Source: Bacteroidota bacterium
Lineage (GTDB): Bacteria > Bacteroidota > Bacteroidia > Flavobacteriales > Flavobacteriaceae
Reading direction: 5' to 3'
NCBI GenBank assembly: GCA_023427845.1
Contig: JAEYZX010000165.1
Location: forward strand, 1-10,834
Length of the DNA: 10,834 nucleotides
A program made the position numbers and the translations under genes. Shown in pieces: positions 1-6,244 of this stretch. A model generated the notes under the pieces. The model made no database searches. It was not told where the DNA came from and saw nothing but the letters and a program-made list of their open reading frames with translations. Position 1 is the stretch's first letter; each line of letters begins with the position of its first letter.

Positions 1-305
1 ACTATGATCCGATGCTTTCCAAACTGATCACCTACGGAAAAACACGCGAGGAGGCAATCCAGCTCATGGAGTCGGCAATTGATGATTATAAAGTTGAAGG
101 CGTACAGACCACTTTGCCATTTGGAAAATTCGTTGTTGGGCATGAAGCGTTTCGCTCGGGGAATTTCGATACGCATTTCGTAAAAAAGTACTACGATGCC
201 GAAAAGCTCAAAGAACAATTTTCGAAAGAAGCCGAGATTGCTGCACTCGTAGCATTGAAAAAATATTTTGAAGATCAAAAAATCGTGAGATTACCAATCC
301 AATAG
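1..305 (+). CDS. accC: Biotin carboxylase subunit of acyl-CoA carboxylase, C-terminal part (5' truncated)
   Basis: This is the tail of a biotin carboxylase, which carboxylates biotin using ATP and bicarbonate and passes the carboxyl group to a carboxyltransferase. The gene enters from outside the window in frame 3 (first full codon at base 3) and ends at TAG 303-305. The visible ~100 residues open with YDPMLSKLITYG, the hallmark of the biotin carboxylase C-terminal domain (E. coli AccC has YDPMIGKLI), followed by TREEAI and FRSGNFDTHFV, also typical of that domain. The protein ends about 30 residues later with no biotin-attachment domain and no AMKM motif. The biotin carrier must therefore be a separate protein, probably encoded upstream. 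The carboxyltransferase gene begins 2 bases after the stop, so both belong to one operon and one enzyme. Family assignment is firm. Whether the holoenzyme prefers acetyl- or propionyl-CoA is decided by the next gene. Confidence 0.9.
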   Translation, partial: YDPMLSKLITYGKTREEAIQLMESAIDDYKVEGVQTTLPFGKFVVGHEAFRSGNFDTHFVKKYYDAEKLKEQFSKEAEIAALVALKKYFEDQKIVRLPIQ

Positions 306-307
306 TA

Positions 308-1849
308 ATGGAATCAAAAATAAAAGCATTAAACGAAAAAATTGCACAAGCCCGTTTGGGCGGTGGGCAACACCGTATCGATAAACAACACGAAAAGAAA
401 AAACTGACCGCTCGGGAACGGGTCGACTATCTGCTTGACGAAGGATCGTTCGAGGAAATCGGAATGCTGGTCACCCACCGCACAACCGAGTTCGGGATGC
501 AGAAAGAACTTTATTATGGCGACGGTGTGATCACGGGTTACGGCACCATCAACGGCCGACTTGTGTACATTTTTGCGCAGGATTTTACCGTTTTTGGTGG
601 TGCGCTGTCGGAAACACATGCCGAGAAAATCTGCAAAGTCATGGATATGGCAATCAAAACCGGTGCACCGATGATCGGATTGAACGACTCAGGCGGCGCC
701 CGGATTCAGGAAGGCGTACGGTCGCTTGGTGGTTATGCCGATATTTTTTATAGAAACGTACGTTCATCCGGAGTCATTCCACAGATATCGGCCATTATGG
801 GTCCGTGTGCCGGAGGTGCGGTGTATTCACCTGCGATGACCGATTTTACGATGATGGTCGAGGGAACAAGCTATATGTTCGTAACCGGTCCGAATGTAGT
901 AAAAACCGTTACGAATGAAACCGTGACAAGCGAACAGCTCGGCGGGGCTAGTACACATTCCACAAAATCCGGAGTTGCGCATATCACATCGTCAAATGAC
1001 GTAACGTGCCTTGATGACATCAAAAAACTGCTGAGCTATCTTCCGCAAAGCAACAAGGAAACTCCGCTAAAATTTGATTACAAACTCGGCGATGAAATTC
1101 GCGAGCAGCTGTCAGACATCATTCCGGATAATCCGAATAAACCCTACGACATGCACTCGGTGATAAGTGGGATCATCGATGAAGATTCATTTTATGAAAT
1201 CCATAAAAATTTTGCCGAAAACATAATTGTCGGATTTGCGCGACTGGGTGGTCGAAGTATCGGGATTGTCGCGAATCAGCCCATGTTCCTTGCCGGTGTA
1301 TTGGATGTTGATTCGTCAATAAAAGCCGCACGTTTCACGCGATTTTGCGACTGTTTCAATATTCCGCTCTTGGTGTTGGTCGACGTTCCGGGGTTCCTTC
1401 CCGGGACCGATCAGGAATGGAACGGAATTATTGTGCATGGTGCCAAATTATTGTACGCTTTAAGCGATGCGACAGTTCCGCGTGTAACGGTAATTACGCG
1501 AAAAGCTTACGGTGGCGCTTACGACGTTATGAACTCTAAACACATTGGTGCCGATATGAATTTTGCGTGGCCAAGTGCCGAGATTGCCGTAATGGGAGCG
1601 AAAGGCGCAAGCGAGATCATATTCAAGAAGGAAATCAGCAAAGCCGACGATCCCGAAGCAAAACTATTGGAAAAGGAAGCCGAGTACGCCGATCTGTTTG
1701 CAAATCCGTATACAGCGGCGCAACGCGGATTTATCGACGAGGTCATAGAACCAAAGGATACGCGTCGAAAACTGATCAAGGCGTTCAGTATGCTTGAGAA
1801 CAAAGTCAGCGATTTGCCGATGCGCAAACACGGCAATATCCCGCTTTAA
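308..1849 (+). CDS. pccB: Acyl-CoA (propionyl-CoA) carboxylase carboxyltransferase beta subunit
   Basis: Transfers CO2 from carboxybiotin to an acyl-CoA, most likely propionyl-CoA to give methylmalonyl-CoA, in the cytoplasm. The 513 residues are full length for the PccB/AccD5 family and contain both crotonase-like halves. The N-terminal half has DSGGARIQEG at 127-136 and the oxyanion-forming GPCAGGAVYSP at 165-175. The C-terminal half has VDVPGFLPGTDQEW and RKAYGGAYDVM around 398-408. Asp406 in GGAYDVM corresponds, from memory of the family, to the Asp that marks propionyl-CoA-specific subunits (human PCCB and Streptomyces PccB also have GGAYDVM). The start ATG lies 2 bases after the biotin carboxylase stop, so the genes are probably translationally coupled. 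No Shine-Dalgarno is visible, as is usual in Bacteroidetes. The stop shares bases with the stop of the convergent response regulator gene. Alternative names are acyl-CoA carboxylase beta or methylmalonyl-CoA decarboxylase alpha, but no decarboxylase subunits are nearby. Confidence 0.93.
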   Translation: MESKIKALNEKIAQARLGGGQHRIDKQHEKKKLTARERVDYLLDEGSFEEIGMLVTHRTTEFGMQKELYYGDGVITGYGTINGRLVYIFAQDFTVFGGALSETHAEKICKVMDMAIKTGAPMIGLNDSGGARIQEGVRSLGGYADIFYRNVRSSGVIPQISAIMGPCAGGAVYSPAMTDFTMMVEGTSYMFVTGPNVVKTVTNETVTSEQLGGASTHSTKSGVAHITSSNDVTCLDDIKKLLSYLPQSNKETPLKFDYKLGDEIREQLSDIIPDNPNKPYDMHSVISGIIDEDSFYEIHKNFAENIIVGFARLGGRSIGIVANQPMFLAGVLDVDSSIKAARFTRFCDCFNIPLLVLVDVPGFLPGTDQEWNGIIVHGAKLLYALSDATVPRVTVITRKAYGGAYDVMNSKHIGADMNFAWPSAEIAVMGAKGASEIIFKKEISKADDPEAKLLEKEAEYADLFANPYTAAQRGFIDEVIEPKDTRRKLIKAFSMLENKVSDLPMRKHGNIPL

Positions 1850-1876
1850 TTTTGAGTAAAGCGGAATCCTATTCCG
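1841..1876. repeat. Two adjacent inverted repeats at the junction of convergent genes
   Basis: CCGCTTTA (1841-1848) and TAAAGCGG (1857-1864) form a perfect 8-bp stem with an 8-nt loop. It is followed at once, with overlap, by CGGAAT (1862-1867) and ATTCCG (1871-1876), a 6-bp stem with a 3-nt loop. The first stem contains both stop codons of the convergent genes, and the second lies in the last codons of the response regulator gene. Neither strand shows a long U-tract after the stem, so this is not a textbook intrinsic terminator. It may still end or protect both transcripts. The structure is visible in the sequence; the function is inferred. Confidence 0.5.
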
Positions 1877-2532
1877 TGAAGGTTCTCAATTGATAGTCCT
1901 TCCTCATTCGCAAGTATTTTTCGGAGCCTCGATATGAAAACGTCGAGGCTTCGTCCCATAAAATAATCATCGTCGCCCCAAAGTTTTTTGAGTATCTGCT
2001 CGCGTTTGAGCACGACATTTTTGTTGTCGAGGAATAATTTGAGCAATTCCGATTCGCGTTGCGTTAGCGTTATTTTTTCAGCGCCTGATGTAAGTTCGTA
2101 GTTATGCGAATTGAATTGGAACTTGCCAACGACGTAAATCGGATTATTGGCAGGAGCCATTTTCTGTGATCGTTTAAGGAATATTTCAATTTTCAGCAAC
2201 AGCTCTTCGATGCTGAAAGGTTTCACCAGATAATCATCGGCGCCAAGCCGCAACCCTTTAATCCGGTCTTCTTTGAGTGTTTTTGCCGAAAGAAATATAA
2301 TCGGAATTTCATTATTGGCAGCGCGGATTTCAGACGCCAGTTCAAAACCGTCCTTCCGGGGCAACATAATGTCGAGGATGCAGATGTCGTATTGATTGCT
2401 TTGGAATTCCGTCATGCAAACTTCGCCATCGGCACAGTGGGTCACTTCGTATCCGTTTTGTTCGAGGTTGTCTTTTGTCAGAAACGCAAGGGTTTCATCG
2501 TCTTCTGCATATAAGATTTTATATTGGCTCAT
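1846..2532 (-). CDS. OmpR/PhoB-family response regulator (RprY-like)
   Basis: DNA-binding response regulator of a two-component system. Residues 1-125 are a receiver domain with the acidic pair Asp11/Asp12, the phosphoacceptor Asp54 in CILDIMLPRKDGFEL, Ser82, and Lys104 in DDYLVKPF. Residues ~130-228 are a winged-helix output domain of OmpR type (LTQRESELLKLFLDNKN, then the recognition-helix region RSLDVFISRLRKIL and the wing GIGFRFT). The 228-residue length is standard. Its ATG overlaps the TGA of the upstream kinase gene by four bases (ATGA, 2529-2532), so the two are co-transcribed and translationally coupled. The layout resembles the RprX/RprY pair described in Bacteroides, but I cannot establish orthology, so no symbol is given. 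The phased TTAACA half-sites upstream of the operon (3836-3882) are of the kind OmpR-family proteins bind, and autoregulation is a reasonable inference. Confidence 0.93.
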   Translation of the reverse strand: MSQYKILYAEDDETLAFLTKDNLEQNGYEVTHCADGEVCMTEFQSNQYDICILDIMLPRKDGFELASEIRAANNEIPIIFLSAKTLKEDRIKGLRLGADDYLVKPFSIEELLLKIEIFLKRSQKMAPANNPIYVVGKFQFNSHNYELTSGAEKITLTQRESELLKLFLDNKNVVLKREQILKKLWGDDDYFMGRSLDVFISRLRKILANEEGLSIENLHGIGFRFTQN

Positions 2533-3785
2533 GTAAAATTAGGTATGGAAATGGTAATTGTTAACCCTATATCACTGTTGTTTGTGGCATTGATTTTCCA
2601 GCCGTGAAGCAGGCATATTTTTTTGACATAGTAGAGTCCGAGGCCGAAACCATTGACTTCATTGCTTTTCGCACTCGGAATACGGTAGAATTTATCAAAA
2701 ATATCGGAAAGCTTTTTCTGCGGCACGCCGATTCCGTTATCGATAAATTCCATTTTTAGTTTATTGTTTTCGGTCGACAGTCGGATTAGAATGAGTGGCC
2801 GGCCATCGCAGTATTTTATCGAATTATCGATCAGGTTGTAGACGATGTTCGTAAAGTGAAATGCGTCGGCTTCGATTGTAAAGTCGCGCTCGGCAGTTAT
2901 TGTAATTTCGGCATCGGAATGTTTAAGCCGGATATTTTCGCTCACATCATTCAGCACAGGAATTATTTCCACCGGCTTTTTGCTGAGTTTCATCGGCGAA
3001 TTGTCCGATTTAGCTATATTCAGGATTTTTTCGATGTGGCTGTTGAGTTTGTTCGACTGCGAAATAATGATATTCGAATACTTCTCGAGTTTATCATCCG
3101 ATTTGATTTTATCTTGCTTTACCAAATAATTCGACGCCAGCAAAATGGAAGACAGCGGCGTTTTGAACTCATGCGTCATATTGTTGATGAAATCACGCTG
3201 CAATTCGGAATATTTCTTTTGCTGAAGAATAGTGAAAATCGAATACACATAGATTACCAGGATGATTAATAAAGCGAATGAGAGTATGAACCAAAATCTG
3301 AGTGAACTGAACAGGTACGATGTTTCATTTGGAAACCGGATCGCAAAATAATAAACGAGGTTTTCGTGCTTTGGAAAATAAACCGTGCTGTCCTTTGTGG
3401 CTTCGTCGAGCGAAACATAGTTGCCATACACCATATCATCGGTCTGGCAATTGTACATCGCATATTCGAAATCGGTCTGGATTTCCATCCTTTCGAATTC
3501 CGATCGAAGGTAAAACTCCAAAATTTCAGGTTCAAAGTCATTGTTGACGTTCACGATATAGTAATCGTTCGAAAGTTTGACAACCGGATTTTGTGATGGG
3601 AGTTCGTGGTTGGTTCCCTCGTATAGTTTTTTCGCGACCGCAAGTAGCGCAATATGGACCTTCTGACTGAATTTCTTTTCCTCAATCGAATAGGCCTGCC
3701 GCGTCCAGAGCAGTTGTGCAATAAGTATTCCTGTGATTGCTATGAGTCCGAGGACAATAATGCTATTTAATCTGTTGAATTTCAA
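2529..3785 (-). CDS. Membrane sensor histidine kinase (TTG start)
   Basis: Inner-membrane sensor kinase that phosphorylates the downstream regulator. A first transmembrane helix at ~8-27 and a second at ~164-185 flank a ~135-residue periplasmic sensor region with no domain I recognise. The dimerisation/phosphoacceptor domain has the H-box NNMTHEFKTPLSSIL with His205. The ATPase domain has the N-box (Asn317 in NIVYNLIDNSIKY), the G1 box IDNGIGVP (Asp349-Pro355), the F-box around IFDKFYR and the G2 box GFGLGLYYV. All catalytic motifs are intact. The frame opens with TTG at 3783-3785. An in-frame TAA lies upstream and no ATG or GTG lies between them. The next methionine (residue 100) would delete the first membrane helix, so TTG is the likely start. 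Weak TTG initiation may keep kinase levels low. The signal it senses is unknown; a cell-envelope cue is suggested only by its topology and by the exported protein encoded next door. Confidence 0.92.
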   Translation of the reverse strand: MKFNRLNSIIVLGLIAITGILIAQLLWTRQAYSIEEKKFSQKVHIALLAVAKKLYEGTNHELPSQNPVVKLSNDYYIVNVNNDFEPEILEFYLRSEFERMEIQTDFEYAMYNCQTDDMVYGNYVSLDEATKDSTVYFPKHENLVYYFAIRFPNETSYLFSSLRFWFILSFALLIILVIYVYSIFTILQQKKYSELQRDFINNMTHEFKTPLSSILLASNYLVKQDKIKSDDKLEKYSNIIISQSNKLNSHIEKILNIAKSDNSPMKLSKKPVEIIPVLNDVSENIRLKHSDAEITITAERDFTIEADAFHFTNIVYNLIDNSIKYCDGRPLILIRLSTENNKLKMEFIDNGIGVPQKKLSDIFDKFYRIPSAKSNEVNGFGLGLYYVKKICLLHGWKINATNNSDIGLTITISIPNFT

Positions 3786-3811
3786 AGTGGGGAATTTCCC
3801 GTAATATTAAT

Positions 3812-3842
3812 CAAAAAATATGGTCGATAAAGCGATTAACAA
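3812..3842 (-). promoter_or_regulatory. Putative Bacteroidetes-type promoter of the kinase/regulator operon
   Basis: On the minus strand, TTG (3842-3840) is followed after 19 bp by TATTTTTTG (3820-3812). This is the TAnnTTTG -7 element with one extra T. The same TTG-N19-TAnnTTTG layout occurs without any deviation before the tRNA genes in this window. Transcription would start about 20 nt before the TTG start codon of the kinase. The -33 TTG lies inside the first TTAACA half-site of the candidate operator. Confidence 0.4.
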
Positions 3843-3882
3843 GTCATTAACAAACGTTTGAAACCGCTTAACATGATTAATG
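3836..3882 (+). promoter_or_regulatory. Helically phased TTAACA half-site array, candidate OmpR-type operator
   Basis: TTAACA occurs at 3836-3841, 3847-3852 and 3868-3873. In the gap, at 3858-3863, is TTGAAA (4 of 6 matches), and TTAATG follows at 3877-3882. Steps are 11, 11, 10 and 9 bp, about one helical turn each. TTAACA-N5-TTAACA is the classic layout for PhoB/OmpR-family regulators; the Bacillus PhoP box has the same form. The array covers the -33 region of the kinase promoter on one side and abuts the expected -33 position of the DUF1573 promoter on the other. That suggests control of both by the adjacent response regulator. The repeats are seen directly; the binding protein is inferred. 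Confidence 0.5.
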
Positions 3883-3894
3883 ACGGATAGCAAT

Positions 3895-3902
3895 TAAATT
3901 TG
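3895..3902 (+). promoter_or_regulatory. Putative -7 element of the DUF1573 gene
   Basis: TAAATTTG matches the Bacteroidetes TAnnTTTG -7 consensus and would give a leader of about 37 nt. At the expected -33 position (3873-3875) the sequence is ATG rather than TTG, directly beside the TTAACA at 3868-3873. A weak -33 next to a regulator half-site is what an activator-dependent promoter would show, but that is inference. Confidence 0.4.
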
Positions 3903-3943
3903 AATCTGCAAACAACCAGAATTTAAAACTTAAATTTAAAACA

Positions 3944-4375
3944 ATGAAAAAAATAGCATTATTCGTACTATTGGCGGTCGGAATGACTGCAACTTCAAAT
4001 GCTCAAACAGCAAAAAAATCAACCAAAGTAGAGGCGCGTGTTGAAGGTGCCGGAATTTTAATGGAAAGCGACGTTATCGATTATGGTACGATCGCTAAGA
4101 ATTCCGACGGAACGCGTGAGTTCGTGTTTACCAACAATGGAAACAAACCGCTAATCATCACCAACGCACAGGGATCATGCGGTTGTACGGTACCGTCGTA
4201 TCCTAAAGAGCCAATTCCACCTGGAGGAAAGGGAAAAATCGGCGTGAAATATTCAACCGACAGGGTAGGGCCATTCAACAAAACGGTTACGCTTACCACA
4301 AACGCTGCAGGATCGCCAACAAAAGTACTTACAATCAAAGGAAATGTTTTGGCCGACGAAGCACCAAAAGGATAA
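3944..4375 (+). CDS. Secreted DUF1573 domain protein
   Basis: A small exported protein of 143 residues. Residues 1-20 form a clear signal peptide (MKK, a hydrophobic core, then SNA before Gln21), giving a periplasmic or surface product after signal peptidase I cleavage. No lipobox Cys is present. Residues ~43-136 are a DUF1573 domain, an immunoglobulin-like fold common in Bacteroidetes. It is marked by VIDYGTIAKNSDGTREFVFTN, the GSCGCTVP motif (Cys79, Cys81), PPGGKGKIGVKY and a final strand KVLTIKGNV. The two Cys, separated by one residue, are characteristic of the family; their role is not established. The gene is divergent from the two-component operon and shares its regulatory gap, so it is a candidate regulon member. 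The leader is A-rich without a Shine-Dalgarno. The four terminator repeats start directly after the stop codon. Biochemical function is unknown. Confidence 0.9.
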   Translation: MKKIALFVLLAVGMTATSNAQTAKKSTKVEARVEGAGILMESDVIDYGTIAKNSDGTREFVFTNNGNKPLIITNAQGSCGCTVPSYPKEPIPPGGKGKIGVKYSTDRVGPFNKTVTLTTNAAGSPTKVLTIKGNVLADEAPKG

Positions 4376-4428
4376 GACTATTAGACTTTTAGACGACAGA
4401 CTTACAGACTGTTCATTATTAAAATAAG

Positions 4429-4460
4429 AATCCCGCTTTTTTAGAGGCGGGATTTTTTTT
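4429..4460 (+). terminator. Intrinsic terminator, repeat copy 1
   Basis: AATCCCGC (4429-4436) pairs with GCGGGATT (4447-4454) around a 10-nt loop, and a run of eight T (4453-4460) follows. It lies about 55 bp after the DUF1573 stop and is its primary terminator. Confidence 0.85.
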
Positions 4461-4529
4461 ATGCTGGTGGACTTTTAGATCACAGACCGTTAGACGACAG
4501 ATTTTTAGACTGTTCATTATTAAAATAAG

Positions 4530-4562
4530 AATCCCGTTTTTTTAGAGGCGGGATTTTTTTTT
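4530..4562 (+). terminator. Intrinsic terminator, repeat copy 2
   Basis: AATCCCGT (4530-4537) pairs with GCGGGATT (4548-4555). The loop-closing pair is a U-G wobble instead of C-G, and nine T follow. It should still function. Confidence 0.75.
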
Positions 4563-4631
4563 AGGCTGGTGGACTTTTAGATCACAGACCGTTAGACGAC
4601 AGACTTATAGACTGTTCATTTTTAAAATAAG

Positions 4632-4663
4632 AAACCCGCTTTTTTGGAGGCGGGATTTTTTTT
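4632..4663 (+). terminator. Intrinsic terminator, repeat copy 3
   Basis: AAACCCGC (4632-4639) pairs with GCGGGATT (4650-4657), with one A-A mismatch above the CCCGC/GCGGG core and a T-run at 4656-4663. The stem is slightly weaker than in copy 1. Confidence 0.7.
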
Positions 4664-4733
4664 ATGCTGGTTGACTTTTAGATTACAGACCTTTAGACGA
4701 CAGACTTTTAGACTGTCCATTATTAAAAATAAG

Positions 4734-4764
4734 AATCCCGCTTCTTTAGAGGCGGGATTTTTTT
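4734..4764 (+). terminator. Intrinsic terminator, repeat copy 4
   Basis: AATCCCGC (4734-4741) pairs with GCGGGATT (4752-4759) perfectly, with a T-run at 4758-4764. It is the copy nearest rimO and faces that gene, so it would also stop read-through transcription into the rimO antisense strand. Confidence 0.75.
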
Positions 4765-4810
4765 AGTTAGAAATTAATAGCAGATAACGCTTGGCGAATC
4801 TACAGTATGA

Positions 4811-6172
4811 CTATCCAACAACCTGACTTCTGGCTTCTAAATGTTTGTGCTCTTCGTCCATTACCGCTTCGCCATACAAGTCAAACTCAGTTGCATCGGT
4901 AATCTTAATATTGACAAATTCCCCTGTTTTCAAATATTGTTTTGACGCATCGATCAGAACTTCGTTGTCTACATCAGGGCTGTCGAATTCGGTTCGGCCC
5001 ACAAAATACTGACCTTCCTTTCGGTCAATGATGCATTTAAAAACCTGACCGATTTTTTCCTGGTTCAGTTCAAATGAAATCTGCGACTGGATTTCCATGA
5101 TTTCATTGGCACGTTGCTGTTTTACTTCGGCCGGGACATTATCTTCCAAAAGATACGCATGCGTATTTTCTTCATGCGAATAGGCAAAGCATCCCAAACG
5201 CTCAAAACGCATGTCCTGCACCCATTGCTTCATGATTTGAAAATCGTCTTCGGTCTCGCCCGGATATCCCACAATCAGTGTAGTCCGTATTGCAATTCCC
5301 GGAACCATGGTCCTGAAATCCTGAAGCAATTTTGTGGTTTTTGCATGTGTAGTTCCACGGCGCATCGATTTTAAGATCGAATCCGAAATGTGCTGAAGCG
5401 GAATGTCGATATAATTACAGATTTTTGGCTCGCGTTTCATCAGTTCCAAAACATCCATCGGGAAACCGGTAGGAAAAGCATAATGCAGCCGAATCCACTC
5501 AATTCCTTCAACCTTTACCAGGTTTTCGAGCAGTTCTGCAAGATTGCGTTTTTTATATAAATCGAGTCCGTAATACGTCAAATCCTGCGCAATCAGAATC
5601 AGTTCTTTGACGCCATTTTTTGCCAAACCTTCAGCTTCCTTCACCAATTTTTCGATCGGTTGCGATACGTGTTTTCCACGCATAAGCGGAATCGCACAAA
5701 ACGAACATGGGCGGTCGCAACCTTCGGCGATTTTCAGGTAGGCGTAATTTTTAGGTGTTGTCGTCAATCGCTCGCCAAGAAGTTCGTGTTTGTAATCGGC
5801 GCCCAGTGCTTTCAGAAGTAACGGTAGTTCTGTCGTTCCAAAAAATTGATCCACATTCGGGATTTCAGCCTCAAGATCCGGACGGTAACGCTCCGATAAA
5901 CATCCGGTAACGAACACTTTATCCACGAGTCCGCGTTCCTTTTTATCGGCATATTCCAAAATCATGTTGACCGATTCGGCCTTTGCATTGTCGATGAACC
6001 CGCACGTATTGATCACGATAATGTTTCCTTCCTCGGCTGCCGGCGCCTCGTGCTGCACCTCTTTTCCGCTCGCGCGCAACTGGCCCATCAGCACCTCACT
6101 GTCATATACGTTTTTGGAGCACCCTAAAGTGATCACGTTTATCTTGTTCTTTTTTAGCGACTTAGTTCTCAT
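4811..6172 (-). CDS. rimO: Ribosomal protein S12 methylthiotransferase RimO
   Basis: Radical-SAM enzyme that adds a methylthio group to a conserved aspartate of ribosomal protein S12. From the ATG at 6172 it has 453 residues, close to the family length. The N-terminal UPF0004 domain has the three cluster-binding Cys at 18 (VITLGCSKN), 57 (INTCGF) and 91 (VTGCLSER). The radical-SAM CxxxCxxC motif is Cys152/156/159 in GCDRPCSFCAIPLMRGKHVS, where IPLMRG is typical of RimO rather than MiaB. A C-terminal TRAM domain covers about 385-453. The reading frame continues upstream to a GTG at 6301, but I reject that start. The extra 43 residues are low-complexity, they are encoded partly by a structured intergenic element, and a good -7 element (6193-6200) lies inside the extension. 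AAAAAAGGA just before the ATG is a plausible ribosome-binding site. The gene appears to be transcribed alone and converges on the terminator-repeat array. Confidence 0.95.
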   Translation of the reverse strand: MRTKSLKKNKINVITLGCSKNVYDSEVLMGQLRASGKEVQHEAPAAEEGNIIVINTCGFIDNAKAESVNMILEYADKKERGLVDKVFVTGCLSERYRPDLEAEIPNVDQFFGTTELPLLLKALGADYKHELLGERLTTTPKNYAYLKIAEGCDRPCSFCAIPLMRGKHVSQPIEKLVKEAEGLAKNGVKELILIAQDLTYYGLDLYKKRNLAELLENLVKVEGIEWIRLHYAFPTGFPMDVLELMKREPKICNYIDIPLQHISDSILKSMRRGTTHAKTTKLLQDFRTMVPGIAIRTTLIVGYPGETEDDFQIMKQWVQDMRFERLGCFAYSHEENTHAYLLEDNVPAEVKQQRANEIMEIQSQISFELNQEKIGQVFKCIIDRKEGQYFVGRTEFDSPDVDNEVLIDASKQYLKTGEFVNIKITDATEFDLYGEAVMDEEHKHLEARSQVVG

Positions 6173-6192
6173 TCCTTTTTTGAATTGGCCTG

Positions 6193-6200
6193 CAAAATTA
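6193..6200 (-). promoter_or_regulatory. Putative -7 element of rimO
   Basis: On the minus strand this reads TAATTTTG followed by CAGG, an exact match to TAnnTTTG. It would give a short leader of about 15 nt before the ATG at 6172. No TTG is seen 19 bp upstream, so the -33 element is weak or absent. This site helps decide the rimO start codon. Confidence 0.45.
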
Positions 6201-6244
6201 CGGTTTTTATTTGGTGTGGAGGTACCGTTATTATTTTTTTGTGA

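Larger units (their letters stand above)
4376..4766 (+). repeat. Four tandem ~102-bp repeats, each containing an intrinsic terminator
   Basis: The gap between the DUF1573 gene and rimO is filled by four near-identical units starting at about 4376 (short first copy, 94 bp), 4470, 4572 and 4673 (3' shortened). The CCC of each terminator stem lies at 4432, 4533, 4635 and 4737, so the period is 101, 102 and 102 bp. Each unit has three parts: a ~45-bp stretch of repeated (T/C)AGA(C/T) words, an A/T-rich spacer containing TTCATTATTAAAATAAG, and a terminator hairpin with a T-run. Differences between copies are single-base. Two fall in the stem: copy 2 has a U-G wobble and copy 3 has one A-A mismatch, and both leave it foldable. 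No ORF runs through the array. The last ~45 bp before rimO (4767-4810) show nothing recognisable. Confidence 0.9.

Noticed and set aside
1519..1836. 105-residue minus-strand frame antisense to pccB
   Set aside because: Shadow of a strongly conserved coding region; no supporting signals.
2856..3269. 137-residue plus-strand frame antisense to the histidine kinase
   Set aside because: The kinase frame shows every catalytic motif. The antisense frame has no recognisable domain, and its composition is that of a complement.
3851..3860. Perfect palindrome CAAACGTTTG in the divergent gap
   Set aside because: A 10-bp palindrome alone is weak. It overlaps the phased TTAACA array, which explains the region better, so it is not listed separately.
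4376..4766. CRISPR-like interpretation of the regular ~102-bp repeats
   Set aside because: The units are direct tandem copies with no unique spacers, and each ends in a terminator. No cas genes are nearby.
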